Assembly (NCBI GenBank): GCA_048394785.1
Contig: DBFJGL010000021.1
Location: 1-10,200, forward strand
Source of the DNA: DBFJGL01 sp048394785
GTDB taxonomy: Bacteria; Bacillota; Clostridia; Christensenellales; CAG-917
Direction of reading: 5' to 3'
Length of the DNA: 10,200 bases
Shown here: piece by piece, positions 1 to 8,046 of the stretch
Numbering within the stretch: the first letter of the stretch is position 1
Layout: each line of letters opens with the position of its first letter
The notes under the pieces: generated by a model
The model's database searches: none
Seen by the model: the letters and a program-made list of their open reading frames with translations, nothing else
What the model was told of the DNA's origin: nothing
Position numbers and translations under genes: made by a program

Positions 1-43
1 AAGAAAAAATATTACAAAAACGCAACCGTTAATCAGGTTTTAG
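1..43 (+). CDS. rimP: Probable 3' end of rimP (ribosome maturation factor), partial
   Basis: Only the last 13 codons are inside the window. In the frame beginning at base 2 the reading ends ITKTQPLIRF followed by TAG at 41-43. This resembles the usual RimP C-terminus, an ITK/IAK-type stretch followed by alternating hydrophobics and a terminal Phe. RimP (YlxS) directly precedes nusA in most Bacillota and assists 30S subunit maturation. The stop codon runs into the nusA Shine-Dalgarno sequence, which fits a co-transcribed pair. The call rests on position plus ten residues; a different small upstream gene is possible. Confidence 0.55.
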   Translation, partial: RKNITKTQPLIRF

Positions 44-47
44 GAGG
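42..47 (+). promoter_or_regulatory. Strong ribosome binding site of nusA
   Basis: AGGAGG lies five bases before the ATG at 53. It is the best Shine-Dalgarno match in the window and fixes the nusA start. It overlaps the stop codon of the preceding reading frame. Confidence 0.85.
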
Positions 48-52
48 ACAAA

Positions 53-1141
53 ATGGTAAACAAGGAATTTTTTCAAGCGTTGGAAATAATGGAACGTGAG
101 AAGAAAATCTCCAAAGAACTTATGATAGAGTCGCTTGAAGCGGGCTTGGTATCGGCTTACAAAAAAGAGTACGACGAGCCTCGCACGATTTCCGTGCGCC
201 TCAACGAGGAAAAGCAGACTATCAAAGTTTACGCCCACAGATTGGTGGTCGGCGAGGACGAGGTCGAAGACGAGGGTGCGCAAATCGACATACGCGACGC
301 GCAAGACATCGACTCAAAGTACAAAGTCGGAGACGTCGTCATCGAGGACATCACTCCCAAGCAGTTTTCCAGAATTGCGGCGCAGACGGCAAAGCAGGTT
401 ATTCTGCAACGTTTGAACGACGCGAAGAAGGAGTACGTTCTCAATGAAATGAGCGAAAAGCAGGGCGAAATTCTGAACGCCATTGTCCGCCGCAAGGAAG
501 GCACCACCGTTTACGTCGAAATAAGCGGAACGCAGATGGAAGGCGTTATGATGCAGTCCGACCAGGTTCCCACCGAAACGTATAACATAAACGACGTAAT
601 CAAGGTGTACATCAAAAAACTTCGCGACAGCGGCAGCAGGGGCGCGCAGGTAGTTGTGTCCAGAAGTTCTGCAGGCTTTGTGAGAAGACTGTTTGAAATG
701 GAAGTGCCCGAACTCAAAGCAGGTCTTGTCAGAATAGAGTCCATTGTCCGCGAAGCGGGCTTCCGCACCAAACTTGCGGTGACTTCCGACGATCCCAACG
801 TCGACGCAGTGGGCGCGTGCATCGGAAACAAGGGCATAAGAGTAAACGCGGTCGTGAACGAGCTGGGCGGCGAAAAAGTGGACGTCATCGAATGGTGCGC
901 CGACCCCATCGAATATATCGCGCGCGCGCTCAGTCCCGCGCAGGTGTTTATGGTATCCATAGACGAGGAAGCAAAAACCGCAAAGGTAGTCGTCCCCGAC
1001 GAGAAACTCAGCCTCGCCATCGGCAGAAACGGTCAAAACGCAAGACTTGCCGCCAAACTTACAGGTTGGAAGATAGACGTCAAACCCTTGTCCAGCACTA
1101 ATATGAACGCCGCAGAGAACGGTGAACAGGATGTCGAGTAA
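53..1141 (+). CDS. nusA: Transcription termination/antitermination factor NusA
   Basis: NusA binds RNA polymerase near the RNA exit channel and modulates pausing, intrinsic termination and antitermination. The 362-aa protein has the Bacillota layout. An N-terminal polymerase-binding domain covers about residues 1-130. An S1 domain begins near residue 138 (GEILNAIV). Two KH domains follow, with GxxG loops GNKG at 258-261 and GRNG at 324-327; the second sits in LAIGRNGQNARLAAKLTGW, a hallmark of the family. A short acidic tail ends the protein. The C-terminal AR repeats of enterobacterial NusA are absent, as expected for this lineage. The ATG at 53 has an ideal AGGAGG. It is the first complete gene of a tight operon, and its last 11 nt overlap ylxR, suggesting translational coupling. 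The identification is secure. Confidence 0.98.
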   Translation: MVNKEFFQALEIMEREKKISKELMIESLEAGLVSAYKKEYDEPRTISVRLNEEKQTIKVYAHRLVVGEDEVEDEGAQIDIRDAQDIDSKYKVGDVVIEDITPKQFSRIAAQTAKQVILQRLNDAKKEYVLNEMSEKQGEILNAIVRRKEGTTVYVEISGTQMEGVMMQSDQVPTETYNINDVIKVYIKKLRDSGSRGAQVVVSRSSAGFVRRLFEMEVPELKAGLVRIESIVREAGFRTKLAVTSDDPNVDAVGACIGNKGIRVNAVVNELGGEKVDVIEWCADPIEYIARALSPAQVFMVSIDEEAKTAKVVVPDEKLSLAIGRNGQNARLAAKLTGWKIDVKPLSSTNMNAAENGEQDVE

Positions 1142-1385
1142 TCCGAAGAACGTCCGCCGTTGCGTGGTTTGCAAGAAGCACCGTCCCAAAGACGAGCTTA
1201 TACGCATAGTCGTGACGGACGGCGAAGCTCGCGTGGACGAGAGCGGCAGAGCGGACGGCAGAGGCGCATACATCTGCAAGGACGGAGACTGCGTCAAACA
1301 GCTTATCAAAAAGAAATCCTTGAATTACGCGTTCAGACAAAACGTAGGCGAGCGCGTGTACGGAGAACTTGAAGATGGACGGTAA
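1131..1385 (+). CDS. ylxR: YlxR/RnpM family RNA-binding protein (DUF448)
   Basis: This 84-aa protein has the YlxR signature: an N-terminal RRCVVCKKHRPKDELIR segment and the motif GRGAYIC, followed by a basic helix (KQLIKKKSLNYAFR). The family binds RNA. In Bacillus subtilis it has been linked to RNase P modulation (name RnpM), though the role here is inferred only from homology. I chose the ATG at 1131 because GGTGA at 1121-1125 is well spaced and the protein then begins just ahead of the conserved arginines. An in-frame GTG at 1122 would add three residues and has no better binding site. The start overlaps the nusA stop by 11 nt, and the end overlaps ylxQ by 11 nt. Confidence 0.95.
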   Translation: MSSNPKNVRRCVVCKKHRPKDELIRIVVTDGEARVDESGRADGRGAYICKDGDCVKQLIKKKSLNYAFRQNVGERVYGELEDGR

Positions 1386-1653
1386 AACTGCGGCGTATAT
1401 CGGGCTTGCGCAGCGCGCAGGCGCGGCAGTGTACGGAGAGGACAGAATAGAGGAAAAACTCGGCGAAATAAGCCTTGTGCTCGTGTCCTCCTCCGCTCCC
1501 GAAAAATATATTATGCGCATAAACAAAAAATGCGTCGGCACCGAATGCGTCGTTGTGGACGGACTTAACGAAGCACTGCACCGCGACAACGTCAACGCGA
1601 TTGGGATTATGAGTTCGGAGCTGGCAAAAGCAATAATCGGCCGATTGAGGTGA
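1375..1653 (+). CDS. ylxQ: YlxQ, L7Ae/L30e-family RNA-binding protein
   Basis: The 92-aa product matches the short L7Ae-like proteins always found between ylxR and infB in Bacillota. Visible traits are the opening AYIGLAQRAGAAVYGED, a central strand LVLVSSSAPEKY followed by a basic segment, and the final IGIMSSELAKAIIG. L7Ae-type folds recognise kink-turns in RNA; the cellular target of YlxQ is not settled. The ATG at 1375 has GGAG nine bases upstream (1362-1365). A TTG at 1369 is in frame but has no matching site. The gene overlaps the end of ylxR by 11 nt and stops 2 nt before the infB ATG, so coupling to both neighbours is likely. Confidence 0.92.
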   Translation: MDGKTAAYIGLAQRAGAAVYGEDRIEEKLGEISLVLVSSSAPEKYIMRINKKCVGTECVVVDGLNEALHRDNVNAIGIMSSELAKAIIGRLR

Positions 1654-1655
1654 AT

Positions 1656-4574
1656 ATGGCAGAAAACAAAAAAGACGTAATCAACGAGTTGGTAAATCAG
1701 GTCAAGACTTACAAGAGCGACAAGCTCAACGATTTGATTGACGAAATTACCAAGGAGAAATCCAAGGCAAACTCTCTCATCGCGCTTATAAAAACGAAGC
1801 GCGAGGCTTTGCTGTTAAAAGCCGAGGAGAGAGCAGCCGCAAGCGCGAAAAGCGAAGCGGACGCCGAAAATATAAAAGCCGCCGCAAAGGATGCCGCGAC
1901 AGATGAGATTGCGTCTGTCGACAAGACGAAAGAAGCGGTAAAGACCGTATCCGCAAGCGATAGCGCGGAAGCGAAGTCCGTTCCCGAGAAATCGGAAGCA
2001 AAAGCCGTTGCCGAAAAGGACGCGGAGAAAAATGCCTCCGAAAACGAAAAGTCAAAAGCAAATGCGGCAGAGCAGACCTTGGACGCCGCAAGCGAGGAAA
2101 AAAAGACAGAGATAAAGCACGGCGCGGCTGAAACCGAAAAGAACGCACAGGACGCGCCCGAACGGAAAACGGACGGCGAAACCGCTTCCGTAAAAGAGGA
2201 TAAGCGCGCAGACGGCGCAAAATCTTCTAAGGCCGCCATTTCGGAAAAGGACGCGGATAAAGCGGCAAAACAGGAAAAGGCTGAAAAGCAGAACGCGGTA
2301 AAACCCGTTGCGGAAGAAAAGAAAGAAGATAAACCCAAAATCGCCAATCCTTACGGCGAAAGAAGAATATATATTCCGCCCGAACCTCCCAAGCCGAAGG
2401 TTCAGACGAGAGTTTTCGGACAGGGAGGATACAGCAATCCGAGAGGAGGTCGTCCTCAGCAGGACGGCGCAAACCGCGGAGGCTTTCAGCAGGGACGTCC
2501 TCAGCAAACAGGCGCAAACGGCGCGCCGAGAACTCCCAGACCTATGGGAGCAGGCGGTGGTATGGGAGGCGGATTTGCCGCGCCTCAATTCAATGCCGGA
2601 GGAAAACCCGGCGCACAAAAATCCAAGGGCGGCAAACCCAATCAGAACAGCGGTTCTGGCAAGTTTGACGACCGTACTTTGAACAAACGCGCGCTTCTCA
2701 AAAAAGGCTATATCGTCGACGACAAAATTATGCTCGATGACGACGACGTCAGAGTAAGAAGCTACAAGTCCAATAAAAATCGCGGCGGCGACAGCGGCAG
2801 TGCGATTGTTATCGAAAACGCAATCATAACGACCGACCCCGTACCTATCAAGGTTCTCAGCGAAAAAATAGGCAAGTCCGCGGCGGAAATCATCAAGACG
2901 CTTTTCTTCCTCGGCATCATCAAGACGATAAACGAAAGCATCGACATCGACACGGCTGAACTCGTTGCAAGCGAATACGGCATTACCGTCGAGTACAAAC
3001 CCGACAAGACGATGGAAGATACGCTCAACGCAAAACTCACCGTCAATGAAGAAGACGACGCCGAAAAACTTGTCGGACGTCCTCCCGTCGTCACCATTAT
3101 GGGACACGTCGACCACGGCAAAACGTCGCTTCTCGACTATATCAGAAGCTCCAACGTCACGGGCGGCGAAGCAGGCGGTATAACGCAGCATATAGGCGCG
3201 TACACGGTGTCGCTCAAAGGCTCGCCGATAACCTTCCTCGATACTCCCGGACACGAAGCGTTCACGTCGATGCGCGCAAGAGGCGCGCAGGTCACCGACA
3301 TCGCCATACTCGTAGTCGCGGCGGACGACGGCATTATGCCGCAGACGGTGGAAGCTATCAACCACGCCAAGCAGGCGGGAGTGCCCATCATCGTAGCCGT
3401 CAACAAGATGGATAAGACTGCGGCTGACCCCGACAGAGTACTGTCGCAGCTGTCCGAGCACGAAGTGCTCCCCGAAGAATGGGGCGGAGATACTCCCGTG
3501 GTGCGCGTATCGGCAAAGACGGGTATGGGCGTCGAGGAACTTCTCGAAAACATTCTCACGCTTGCCGAAATCAAGGAACTCAAAGCCAATCCTCAGAGAG
3601 CGGCGAGAGGAACTATCATAGAAGCGCGTCTTGACAAGGGACTCGGTAAAATCGCAACCATTCTCGTTCAGACCGGCACGCTCCGCATAGGCGACATCGT
3701 CGTGGCAGGCGTGTGCACGGGCAGAATAAGAGCGATGATTGACGACAAGGGCAGAAACGTCAAGAAAGCAGGTCCTTCCACTCCCGTATCGGTTACGGGT
3801 TGGGACGACGTACCGGAAGCGGGCGATATAATCGACGTCGTACCCGACGAAAAATTCGCAAGAGATTTGGCGGAAGAAAGACGTCTTAAACTCGCGGGTT
3901 CGGCGGGCGACAGCGGTTCCGTCAGCCTCACCGACTTGTTCGACAAAATTAAGAAGGGCGAACTTAAATCGGTCAAACTTATCATAAAAGCGGACGTTCA
4001 GGGTTCGCTCGAAGCGGTCAAACAGTCGCTGTCAAAACTCGGCAACGAGGAAGTCGACATCGACATCATTCACGGCGCGGTGGGCGCGATAAAAGAAAGC
4101 GACGTTACGCTTGCCGATACGGCAAAAGCTATTATAATCGGCTTTAACGTCCGCCCGGACAGCAACGCGAAAGCTTTGGCGGCGCAGAAGAAAATCGATA
4201 TTCGTTTCTACGACATCATATACAATGCAATCGAGGACATCGAAAAAGCCGTCAAGGGCTTGCTCGAACCCAAGTTCGAAGAAGTGGTGCTCGGAAGCGC
4301 GGAGGTTCGCGAGATATTCAGAATATCCGGCGTCGGCGTGATTGCAGGCTCGCACGTTACCGAAGGCAAAATCGTGCGCGGAGCGAAAGCTCGTCTTATC
4401 CGTGACGGTAAAGTCGAATATACGGGCGAAATCGCGTCGTTGCGCCACAATAAGGACGACGTCAAAGAAATGGCGCGCAACTTCGACTGCGGCATAACGC
4501 TTACCAATTATCAGGATATCAAGCAGGGCGACGTTATCGAAGCCTTCCGTATGGAGCAGATAAATGAAGATTAA
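1656..4574 (+). CDS. infB: Translation initiation factor IF-2
   Basis: IF2 is the GTPase that recruits fMet-tRNA to the 30S subunit and promotes 50S joining. The 972-aa protein shows, in order: a basic helical start (1-55), a long Ala/Lys/Glu-rich linker (about 55-230), a Gly/Arg/Gln-rich segment (about 245-335), an IF2_N helical domain (about 393-445), and the G domain with G1 GHVDHGKTS at 483-491, G3 DTPGH at 529-533, G4 NKMD at 583-586 and G5 SAKTG. Domain II starts near 650, domain III (ADVQGSLEAV) near 773, and the fMet-tRNA-binding C2 domain near 875. All catalytic motifs are intact, including the G3 His. I prefer the ATG at 1656, preceded by GAGGTGA; an in-frame GTG at 1650 would overlap ylxQ by 4 nt and cannot be excluded. 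The end overlaps rbfA by 11 nt. Confidence 0.98.
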   Translation: MAENKKDVINELVNQVKTYKSDKLNDLIDEITKEKSKANSLIALIKTKREALLLKAEERAAASAKSEADAENIKAAAKDAATDEIASVDKTKEAVKTVSASDSAEAKSVPEKSEAKAVAEKDAEKNASENEKSKANAAEQTLDAASEEKKTEIKHGAAETEKNAQDAPERKTDGETASVKEDKRADGAKSSKAAISEKDADKAAKQEKAEKQNAVKPVAEEKKEDKPKIANPYGERRIYIPPEPPKPKVQTRVFGQGGYSNPRGGRPQQDGANRGGFQQGRPQQTGANGAPRTPRPMGAGGGMGGGFAAPQFNAGGKPGAQKSKGGKPNQNSGSGKFDDRTLNKRALLKKGYIVDDKIMLDDDDVRVRSYKSNKNRGGDSGSAIVIENAIITTDPVPIKVLSEKIGKSAAEIIKTLFFLGIIKTINESIDIDTAELVASEYGITVEYKPDKTMEDTLNAKLTVNEEDDAEKLVGRPPVVTIMGHVDHGKTSLLDYIRSSNVTGGEAGGITQHIGAYTVSLKGSPITFLDTPGHEAFTSMRARGAQVTDIAILVVAADDGIMPQTVEAINHAKQAGVPIIVAVNKMDKTAADPDRVLSQLSEHEVLPEEWGGDTPVVRVSAKTGMGVEELLENILTLAEIKELKANPQRAARGTIIEARLDKGLGKIATILVQTGTLRIGDIVVAGVCTGRIRAMIDDKGRNVKKAGPSTPVSVTGWDDVPEAGDIIDVVPDEKFARDLAEERRLKLAGSAGDSGSVSLTDLFDKIKKGELKSVKLIIKADVQGSLEAVKQSLSKLGNEEVDIDIIHGAVGAIKESDVTLADTAKAIIIGFNVRPDSNAKALAAQKKIDIRFYDIIYNAIEDIEKAVKGLLEPKFEEVVLGSAEVREIFRISGVGVIAGSHVTEGKIVRGAKARLIRDGKVEYTGEIASLRHNKDDVKEMARNFDCGITLTNYQDIKQGDVIEAFRMEQINED
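2448..2519 (+). repeat. Imperfect 45-bp repeat inside infB (GRPQQxGAN)
   Basis: Two 27-bp copies at 2448-2474 and 2493-2519, one 45-bp period apart, encode GRPQQDGAN and GRPQQTGAN (residues 265-273 and 280-288). They lie in the Gly/Arg/Gln-rich linker of IF2, ahead of the conserved domains. The repeat keeps frame, so it changes only linker length. Such tracts readily expand or contract. Confidence 0.75.
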
Positions 4575-4944
4575 ATCGGAACGGGTAAACGCCGAAATCG
4601 CGCGTAAACTTGCCAAAATCATAGCCGACGACATCAAGGACCCGCGCCTCGGCGACAGCATCGTCGGCGTGACGAAGGTGAGCGTTACTCCCGACCTCAA
4701 ATACGCGAAAGCGTATCTGTCCATATACGCAAAAGACGAGGAAAGCAAACAGGCGGCGTTTGACACAATCGTGCGCTCGAAAGGCTTTATCCGCAATGCA
4801 ATGAAGGACGAGGTCAAAATCAGATTGATGCCGGAGTTCACGTTTGTCATTGACGATTCCGTTGATTACGGTATGAAAATCGAGAGCATTCTGTCCACGA
4901 TAACCATACCGCCGGAAGACAAACCCGATGAGTCTGAAAAATAG
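4564..4944 (+). CDS. rbfA: 30S ribosome-binding factor RbfA
   Basis: RbfA binds the neck of the 30S subunit near 16S helix 1 and supports late small-subunit maturation and cold adaptation. The 126-aa length and sequence are typical: RVNAEIARKLAKII at the start, then IKDPRLGD, VTKVSVTPDLKYAKAYLSIY, and the KH-like kink segment RSKGFIRN, followed by VKIRLMPEFTFVIDDSVDYG. The ATG at 4564 has GGAG at 4553-4556 with 7-nt spacing. It overlaps the infB stop by 11 nt (ATGAAGATTAA), so translation is probably coupled. The short acidic tail overlaps an alternative upstream ATG of the next gene. No anomaly was seen. Confidence 0.97.
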   Translation: MKIKSERVNAEIARKLAKIIADDIKDPRLGDSIVGVTKVSVTPDLKYAKAYLSIYAKDEESKQAAFDTIVRSKGFIRNAMKDEVKIRLMPEFTFVIDDSVDYGMKIESILSTITIPPEDKPDESEK

Positions 4945-4957
4945 CGGAGAGTCGGCT

Positions 4958-5932
4958 ATGCAAAATAATTCACAACTTGACAACACGCTTGACAAAATAG
5001 CGGCAGGACTTAAAAAGGCGCAATCTATCGCGCTTTTTTGTCATACAAATCCCGACGGCGACACGGTAGGGAGCGCGCTTGCGCTTGCGCACGCACTTCG
5101 AAAATCGGGAAAGAAAGCAGATATATATTGCGATACGGCAATTCCCGACAGATTAAAAGCCGCGCTTGACGGCGCAAACGAAATAGAAAAACCCGTAAAA
5201 CTCGCGCACGACGTGTCCGTTGCCGTCGATTGCAGCGATTTGGAGAGGCTCGGCGGCGCGTACGAAAGTTATATGTCGTCGCCTCTGCGTTATTCAATCG
5301 ACCATCACAAGTCGCACCGTAAAATGGGCGCGCTCGACGCAGTGGACGAGAATGCGGCGGCAACGGGACAGCTGATTTTCAAGCTTATTCGCAAACTCGG
5401 CGAAATGGACGCGGCGGAGGCAAGTTTGCTTTACAGCGCGATTGTGTCCGACAGCGGTTGTTTTTCTTATTCGTCTACAACAAAAGAAACGCTCTCGATA
5501 GCGGCGGAACTCATAACCTACGATTTCGACGCGCAGGAGGCGGTGTATAAAATTTTCAAAAGGATATATCCGTCCGTATTCAAACTCAAATGCAGAGTGC
5601 TGAACGCCTGCCGTTTTTACGACGGCGGCAAAATAGCCGTAATAATATTCAATAAACGCGACTTTGAAGAAACGGGAACGGACTCGTCGGATACCGACGG
5701 AATAATCAGTTCCGTAATAGACGTCGAAGGCGTGGAAGCGGCGTTTTCGATTGCCGAAGTTGCCGCTCACAGCTATAAAATAAGCGTTCGCACCAAAGAT
5801 GCAGTGGACGCAAGCGACTGCGCCGCGGTTTTCGGAGGCGGAGGACACGCAAGAGCTGCAGGGTGCAGGCTGAACGGTTTTCTCGAAGATATAATAGAAA
5901 AGCTGTTAAAAACCGCACGCGACAGACTGTGA
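4958..5932 (+). CDS. nrnA: DHH/DHHA1 phosphoesterase, NrnA-type oligoribonuclease/pAp phosphatase
   Basis: The family degrades 2-5 nt RNAs and dephosphorylates pAp using two divalent metals (normally Mn). The 324-aa protein has all DHH motifs: HTNPDGDTVGS at 29-39, the Asp of AVDCSD at 91, DHH at 115-117, and the Asp of VSDSGCFSYSS at 165. The C-terminal DHHA1 domain carries GGGGHARAAGC starting at 293, which contacts the substrate. Length matches B. subtilis NrnA. I chose the ATG at 4958, preceded by GGAGAG at 4946-4951. An ATG at 4928 inside rbfA would add ten unconserved residues. The gene follows rbfA by 13 nt, a common arrangement in Bacillota, so it probably shares the operon mRNA. The exact substrate preference (nanoRNA, pAp or pGpG) cannot be told from the sequence. 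Confidence 0.93.
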   Translation: MQNNSQLDNTLDKIAAGLKKAQSIALFCHTNPDGDTVGSALALAHALRKSGKKADIYCDTAIPDRLKAALDGANEIEKPVKLAHDVSVAVDCSDLERLGGAYESYMSSPLRYSIDHHKSHRKMGALDAVDENAAATGQLIFKLIRKLGEMDAAEASLLYSAIVSDSGCFSYSSTTKETLSIAAELITYDFDAQEAVYKIFKRIYPSVFKLKCRVLNACRFYDGGKIAVIIFNKRDFEETGTDSSDTDGIISSVIDVEGVEAAFSIAEVAAHSYKISVRTKDAVDASDCAAVFGGGGHARAAGCRLNGFLEDIIEKLLKTARDRL

Positions 5933-6118
5933 TTTGCAGAGTAAAAGCAGATAAATTTAACCGCAAGTCCGCACTGTATAAATAATCGGTTTTGAAAGAA
6001 AACGTAAGCAACTGAAATCGGACTGTATAACGAATGACAAGCAAACAATCTTTAAGCAGTCATAAGATATGCAAATGTGTGCGAGAATACGGTAATAAAG
6101 AGTCACGGTAAAGCAGAG
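5933..6118 (+). other. 186-nt intergenic gap before truB
   Basis: This is the largest gap in the otherwise compact operon. It is AT-rich and carries the 9-mer ACTGTATAA twice (5973-5981 and 6022-6030), each containing a -10-like TATAA core, but no well-placed -35 partner was found for either. No terminator hairpin was seen. A secondary promoter for truB is possible but unproven. An in-frame GTG at 6077 would extend truB into the gap and is judged less likely. Confidence 0.4.
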
Positions 6119-6979
6119 ATGAGAGGTTTTATCAACATCGACAAACCGCAGAATATGACGTCAAGCGACGTCGTTGTCATCGTTCGCGGCATAATGCGCC
6201 GCGCTCTCGGCGAAAAGATAAAAACGGGACACCTCGGGACTCTCGACCCTATGGGCACGGGCGTACTGCCCGTCGCGCTCGGTACTGCGACGCGACTGTT
6301 CGACGTTTTTTCGGATAAGAAAAAAACTTATCTCGCGTCTTTTGATTTCGGTTATGAAACCGACACGCTAGACGTTTGGGGTAAAACCGTAAAGGACGGC
6401 GGCAGAATACCGAAATTGCAGGAAATAGAGGAGATAATTCCATCGCTTATCGGAGAAATTGACCAAATACCGCCATTGTATTCGGCAAAGTCAATCGGGG
6501 GAAAACGCGCCTATGACCTTGCGCGGCAGGGCAAAGCGGTGGAGCTTGCAGCTAAGCGCGTAACCATATACGACATCAAGCCGGTCGGTGCAGACGACGC
6601 GAGATTTACGTTTGAAATCACCGCCAGCGGCGGCACTTATATCCGTTCCGTTGCACGCGATATGGCATATGCGCTCGGCACGTTTGCGGCAATGAGTTCG
6701 ATACGCAGGCTTCAATCGGGTTGTTTTTCCGTCGATAAGGCTTACACGATAGGAAAGGTGGAAAAAAATCCGCTCGGCTCAGTAACAAGCGTCGAAGACG
6801 CGCTTGCCGATATGCCTCGGTTCGAAATTCCGGAGCGCGACGTAAAGCACGTCCTCAACGGCATCGTCAAAAGCTATGATAATTTGCCCGACGGTATTTT
6901 TGCGGTAACCGTAAACGGCGAAATTGTCGCAATCGGCGAAGATGAGGAGGGCAATTTGTCGCTTAAAACGCGTCTTTAA
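6119..6979 (+). CDS. truB: tRNA pseudouridine-55 synthase TruB
   Basis: TruB isomerises U55 in the T-loop of nearly all tRNAs. The 286-aa protein begins GFINIDKPQNMTSSDVV, the standard family start. It carries the catalytic segment GHLGTLDPMGTGVLP with the nucleophile Asp43, a second conserved segment near 121-138 (YSAKSIGGKRAYDLARQG), and GTYIRSVARD at 172-181. The C-terminal part is slightly shorter than in B. subtilis (about 309 aa). The ATG at 6119 matches family starts, but its ribosome binding site is poor. An upstream GTG at 6077 adds 14 residues with no family counterpart. It lies after a 186-nt gap, so expression may partly depend on an internal promoter. The identification is firm; the start is moderately certain. 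Confidence 0.95.
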   Translation: MRGFINIDKPQNMTSSDVVVIVRGIMRRALGEKIKTGHLGTLDPMGTGVLPVALGTATRLFDVFSDKKKTYLASFDFGYETDTLDVWGKTVKDGGRIPKLQEIEEIIPSLIGEIDQIPPLYSAKSIGGKRAYDLARQGKAVELAAKRVTIYDIKPVGADDARFTFEITASGGTYIRSVARDMAYALGTFAAMSSIRRLQSGCFSVDKAYTIGKVEKNPLGSVTSVEDALADMPRFEIPERDVKHVLNGIVKSYDNLPDGIFAVTVNGEIVAIGEDEEGNLSLKTRL

Positions 6980-7078
6980 GCCGAAAATATCGCAAAGCAT
7001 CGACTTGCACGCCGCAAAAAACAAACTCGGAAAAACTCAAATACGGTGCGCAAATAGCGCAATCATATCGATAAATAA

Positions 7079-8035
7079 ATGGAATTATTACGGTTTCCTC
7101 AAAAATACGAAGCTCCGCTCGTCATAGCACTCGGATTTTTCGATTGTATACACCTCGGTCACGGCGAGTTGATTTCGCGTGCCGTTAAACAGGCGAAAAC
7201 TGCGGAAGCGCAATGCGCGGTTTTTACTTTTTCGGACGACATCAACGTATTGCTTAACCGTCCTCGCCAGATTTACGGTTTGGCGGAGCGAAAAGAAGCA
7301 ATCGAAGCGTTGGGTGCGGATTGTATGATTTGTGCGCGGTTTGACAGCGAGTTTCTTTCAATGGACAAAAAAGAGTTCCTTGACAGGCTGTTCGAGGCCT
7401 ACGACGTCAAAGGAATAGTCTGCGGCGCAGACTATTCTTTCGGCAAAGGCGCGCAGGGAAATGCAGAATATCTCCTCGAATATGCGCGGGATAAGGGCTC
7501 GGAATGCACGATAGTGCCGTTTTTAACGAGGGCAGGCGAAAAAATCTCCACCACGTCGCTTAAAACGCTTGTAGCAAGCGGCAGTGTAGAGGAACTAAAC
7601 GAACTGCTTACGATGCCGTATTTCCGCTTGGGAGAGATCGTGCACGCGCATCGCCGCGGCACTCGTATGGGTTTCCCTACGGCAAATCTTTCCGTCGATA
7701 CCGATACGACAATGCTCAGCGGCGGAATTTACGCCACGGCAATGCTTGTCGACGGCAAAACTGTTTACGGTATGACAAACGTGGGCCCGAAGCCGACGTT
7801 TGCAGACGACGGATACAGCATAGAAACTTATCTGTTCGATTTCAACGGCGACATTTACGGAAAAAACGTAAAACTATCGTTTTACAAAAGAATGAGAGAT
7901 ATCGTTAAATTCGACGGCGCAAGCGCGCTCGCGCACCAGCTTGCTTCCGACGAAAAGTCAATACGCACGTACTTTGCCGAGAATAGCCGTGGCGCAGCAC
8001 AATCCCGATGTGCAAAAGAGAGTAATAACCAATGA
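7079..8035 (+). CDS. ribF: Bifunctional riboflavin kinase / FAD synthetase RibF
   Basis: RibF phosphorylates riboflavin to FMN and then adenylylates FMN to FAD. The 318-aa protein has an N-terminal nucleotidyltransferase domain with GFFDCIHLGH at 19-28 and VCGADYSFGKGAQGN, then the C-terminal kinase domain with GFPTANL (PTAN at 200-203) and the expected catalytic Glu249 in IETYLFDF. Two departures from the commonest transferase motifs are visible. The usual GxFDGxHxGH has Cys23 in place of Gly, and the ISSTRIR-like motif reads ISTTSLK at 156-162, with Lys replacing the final Arg. A tail of about 18 residues after TYFAEN is unconserved. The start at 7079 has no clear Shine-Dalgarno sequence, but it precedes the conserved domain by the normal distance. 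Neighbours are truB (99 nt upstream) and an endonuclease IV-like gene (11 nt downstream). Confidence 0.94.
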   Translation: MELLRFPQKYEAPLVIALGFFDCIHLGHGELISRAVKQAKTAEAQCAVFTFSDDINVLLNRPRQIYGLAERKEAIEALGADCMICARFDSEFLSMDKKEFLDRLFEAYDVKGIVCGADYSFGKGAQGNAEYLLEYARDKGSECTIVPFLTRAGEKISTTSLKTLVASGSVEELNELLTMPYFRLGEIVHAHRRGTRMGFPTANLSVDTDTTMLSGGIYATAMLVDGKTVYGMTNVGPKPTFADDGYSIETYLFDFNGDIYGKNVKLSFYKRMRDIVKFDGASALAHQLASDEKSIRTYFAENSRGAAQSRCAKESNNQ

Positions 8036-8039
8036 GGAG
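8034..8039 (+). promoter_or_regulatory. Ribosome binding site deciding the endonuclease IV-like start
   Basis: GAGGAG overlaps the ribF stop codon (TGA at 8033-8035) and stands 7 nt before the ATG at 8047. This favours that start over the ATG at 8032 and suggests coupling to ribF. Confidence 0.75.
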
Positions 8040-8046
8040 TCAGCAA

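Noticed and set aside
314..1309. Long antisense open frame across nusA and ylxR
   Set aside because: It is a shadow of two well-identified genes and has no independent coding evidence.
2052..3461. Long antisense open frame (469 codons) across infB
   Set aside because: It lies opposite a gene with intact IF2 motifs, has no ribosome site or recognisable domain, and reflects the codon bias of the sense strand.
6077..6118. GTG start giving TruB 14 extra residues
   Set aside because: TruB proteins normally start just before GFINIDKP, and the extra residues have no family counterpart.
8032..8046. ATG at 8032 as start of the endonuclease IV-like protein
   Set aside because: It lacks a ribosome site, while the ATG at 8047 has GAGGAG at ideal spacing.
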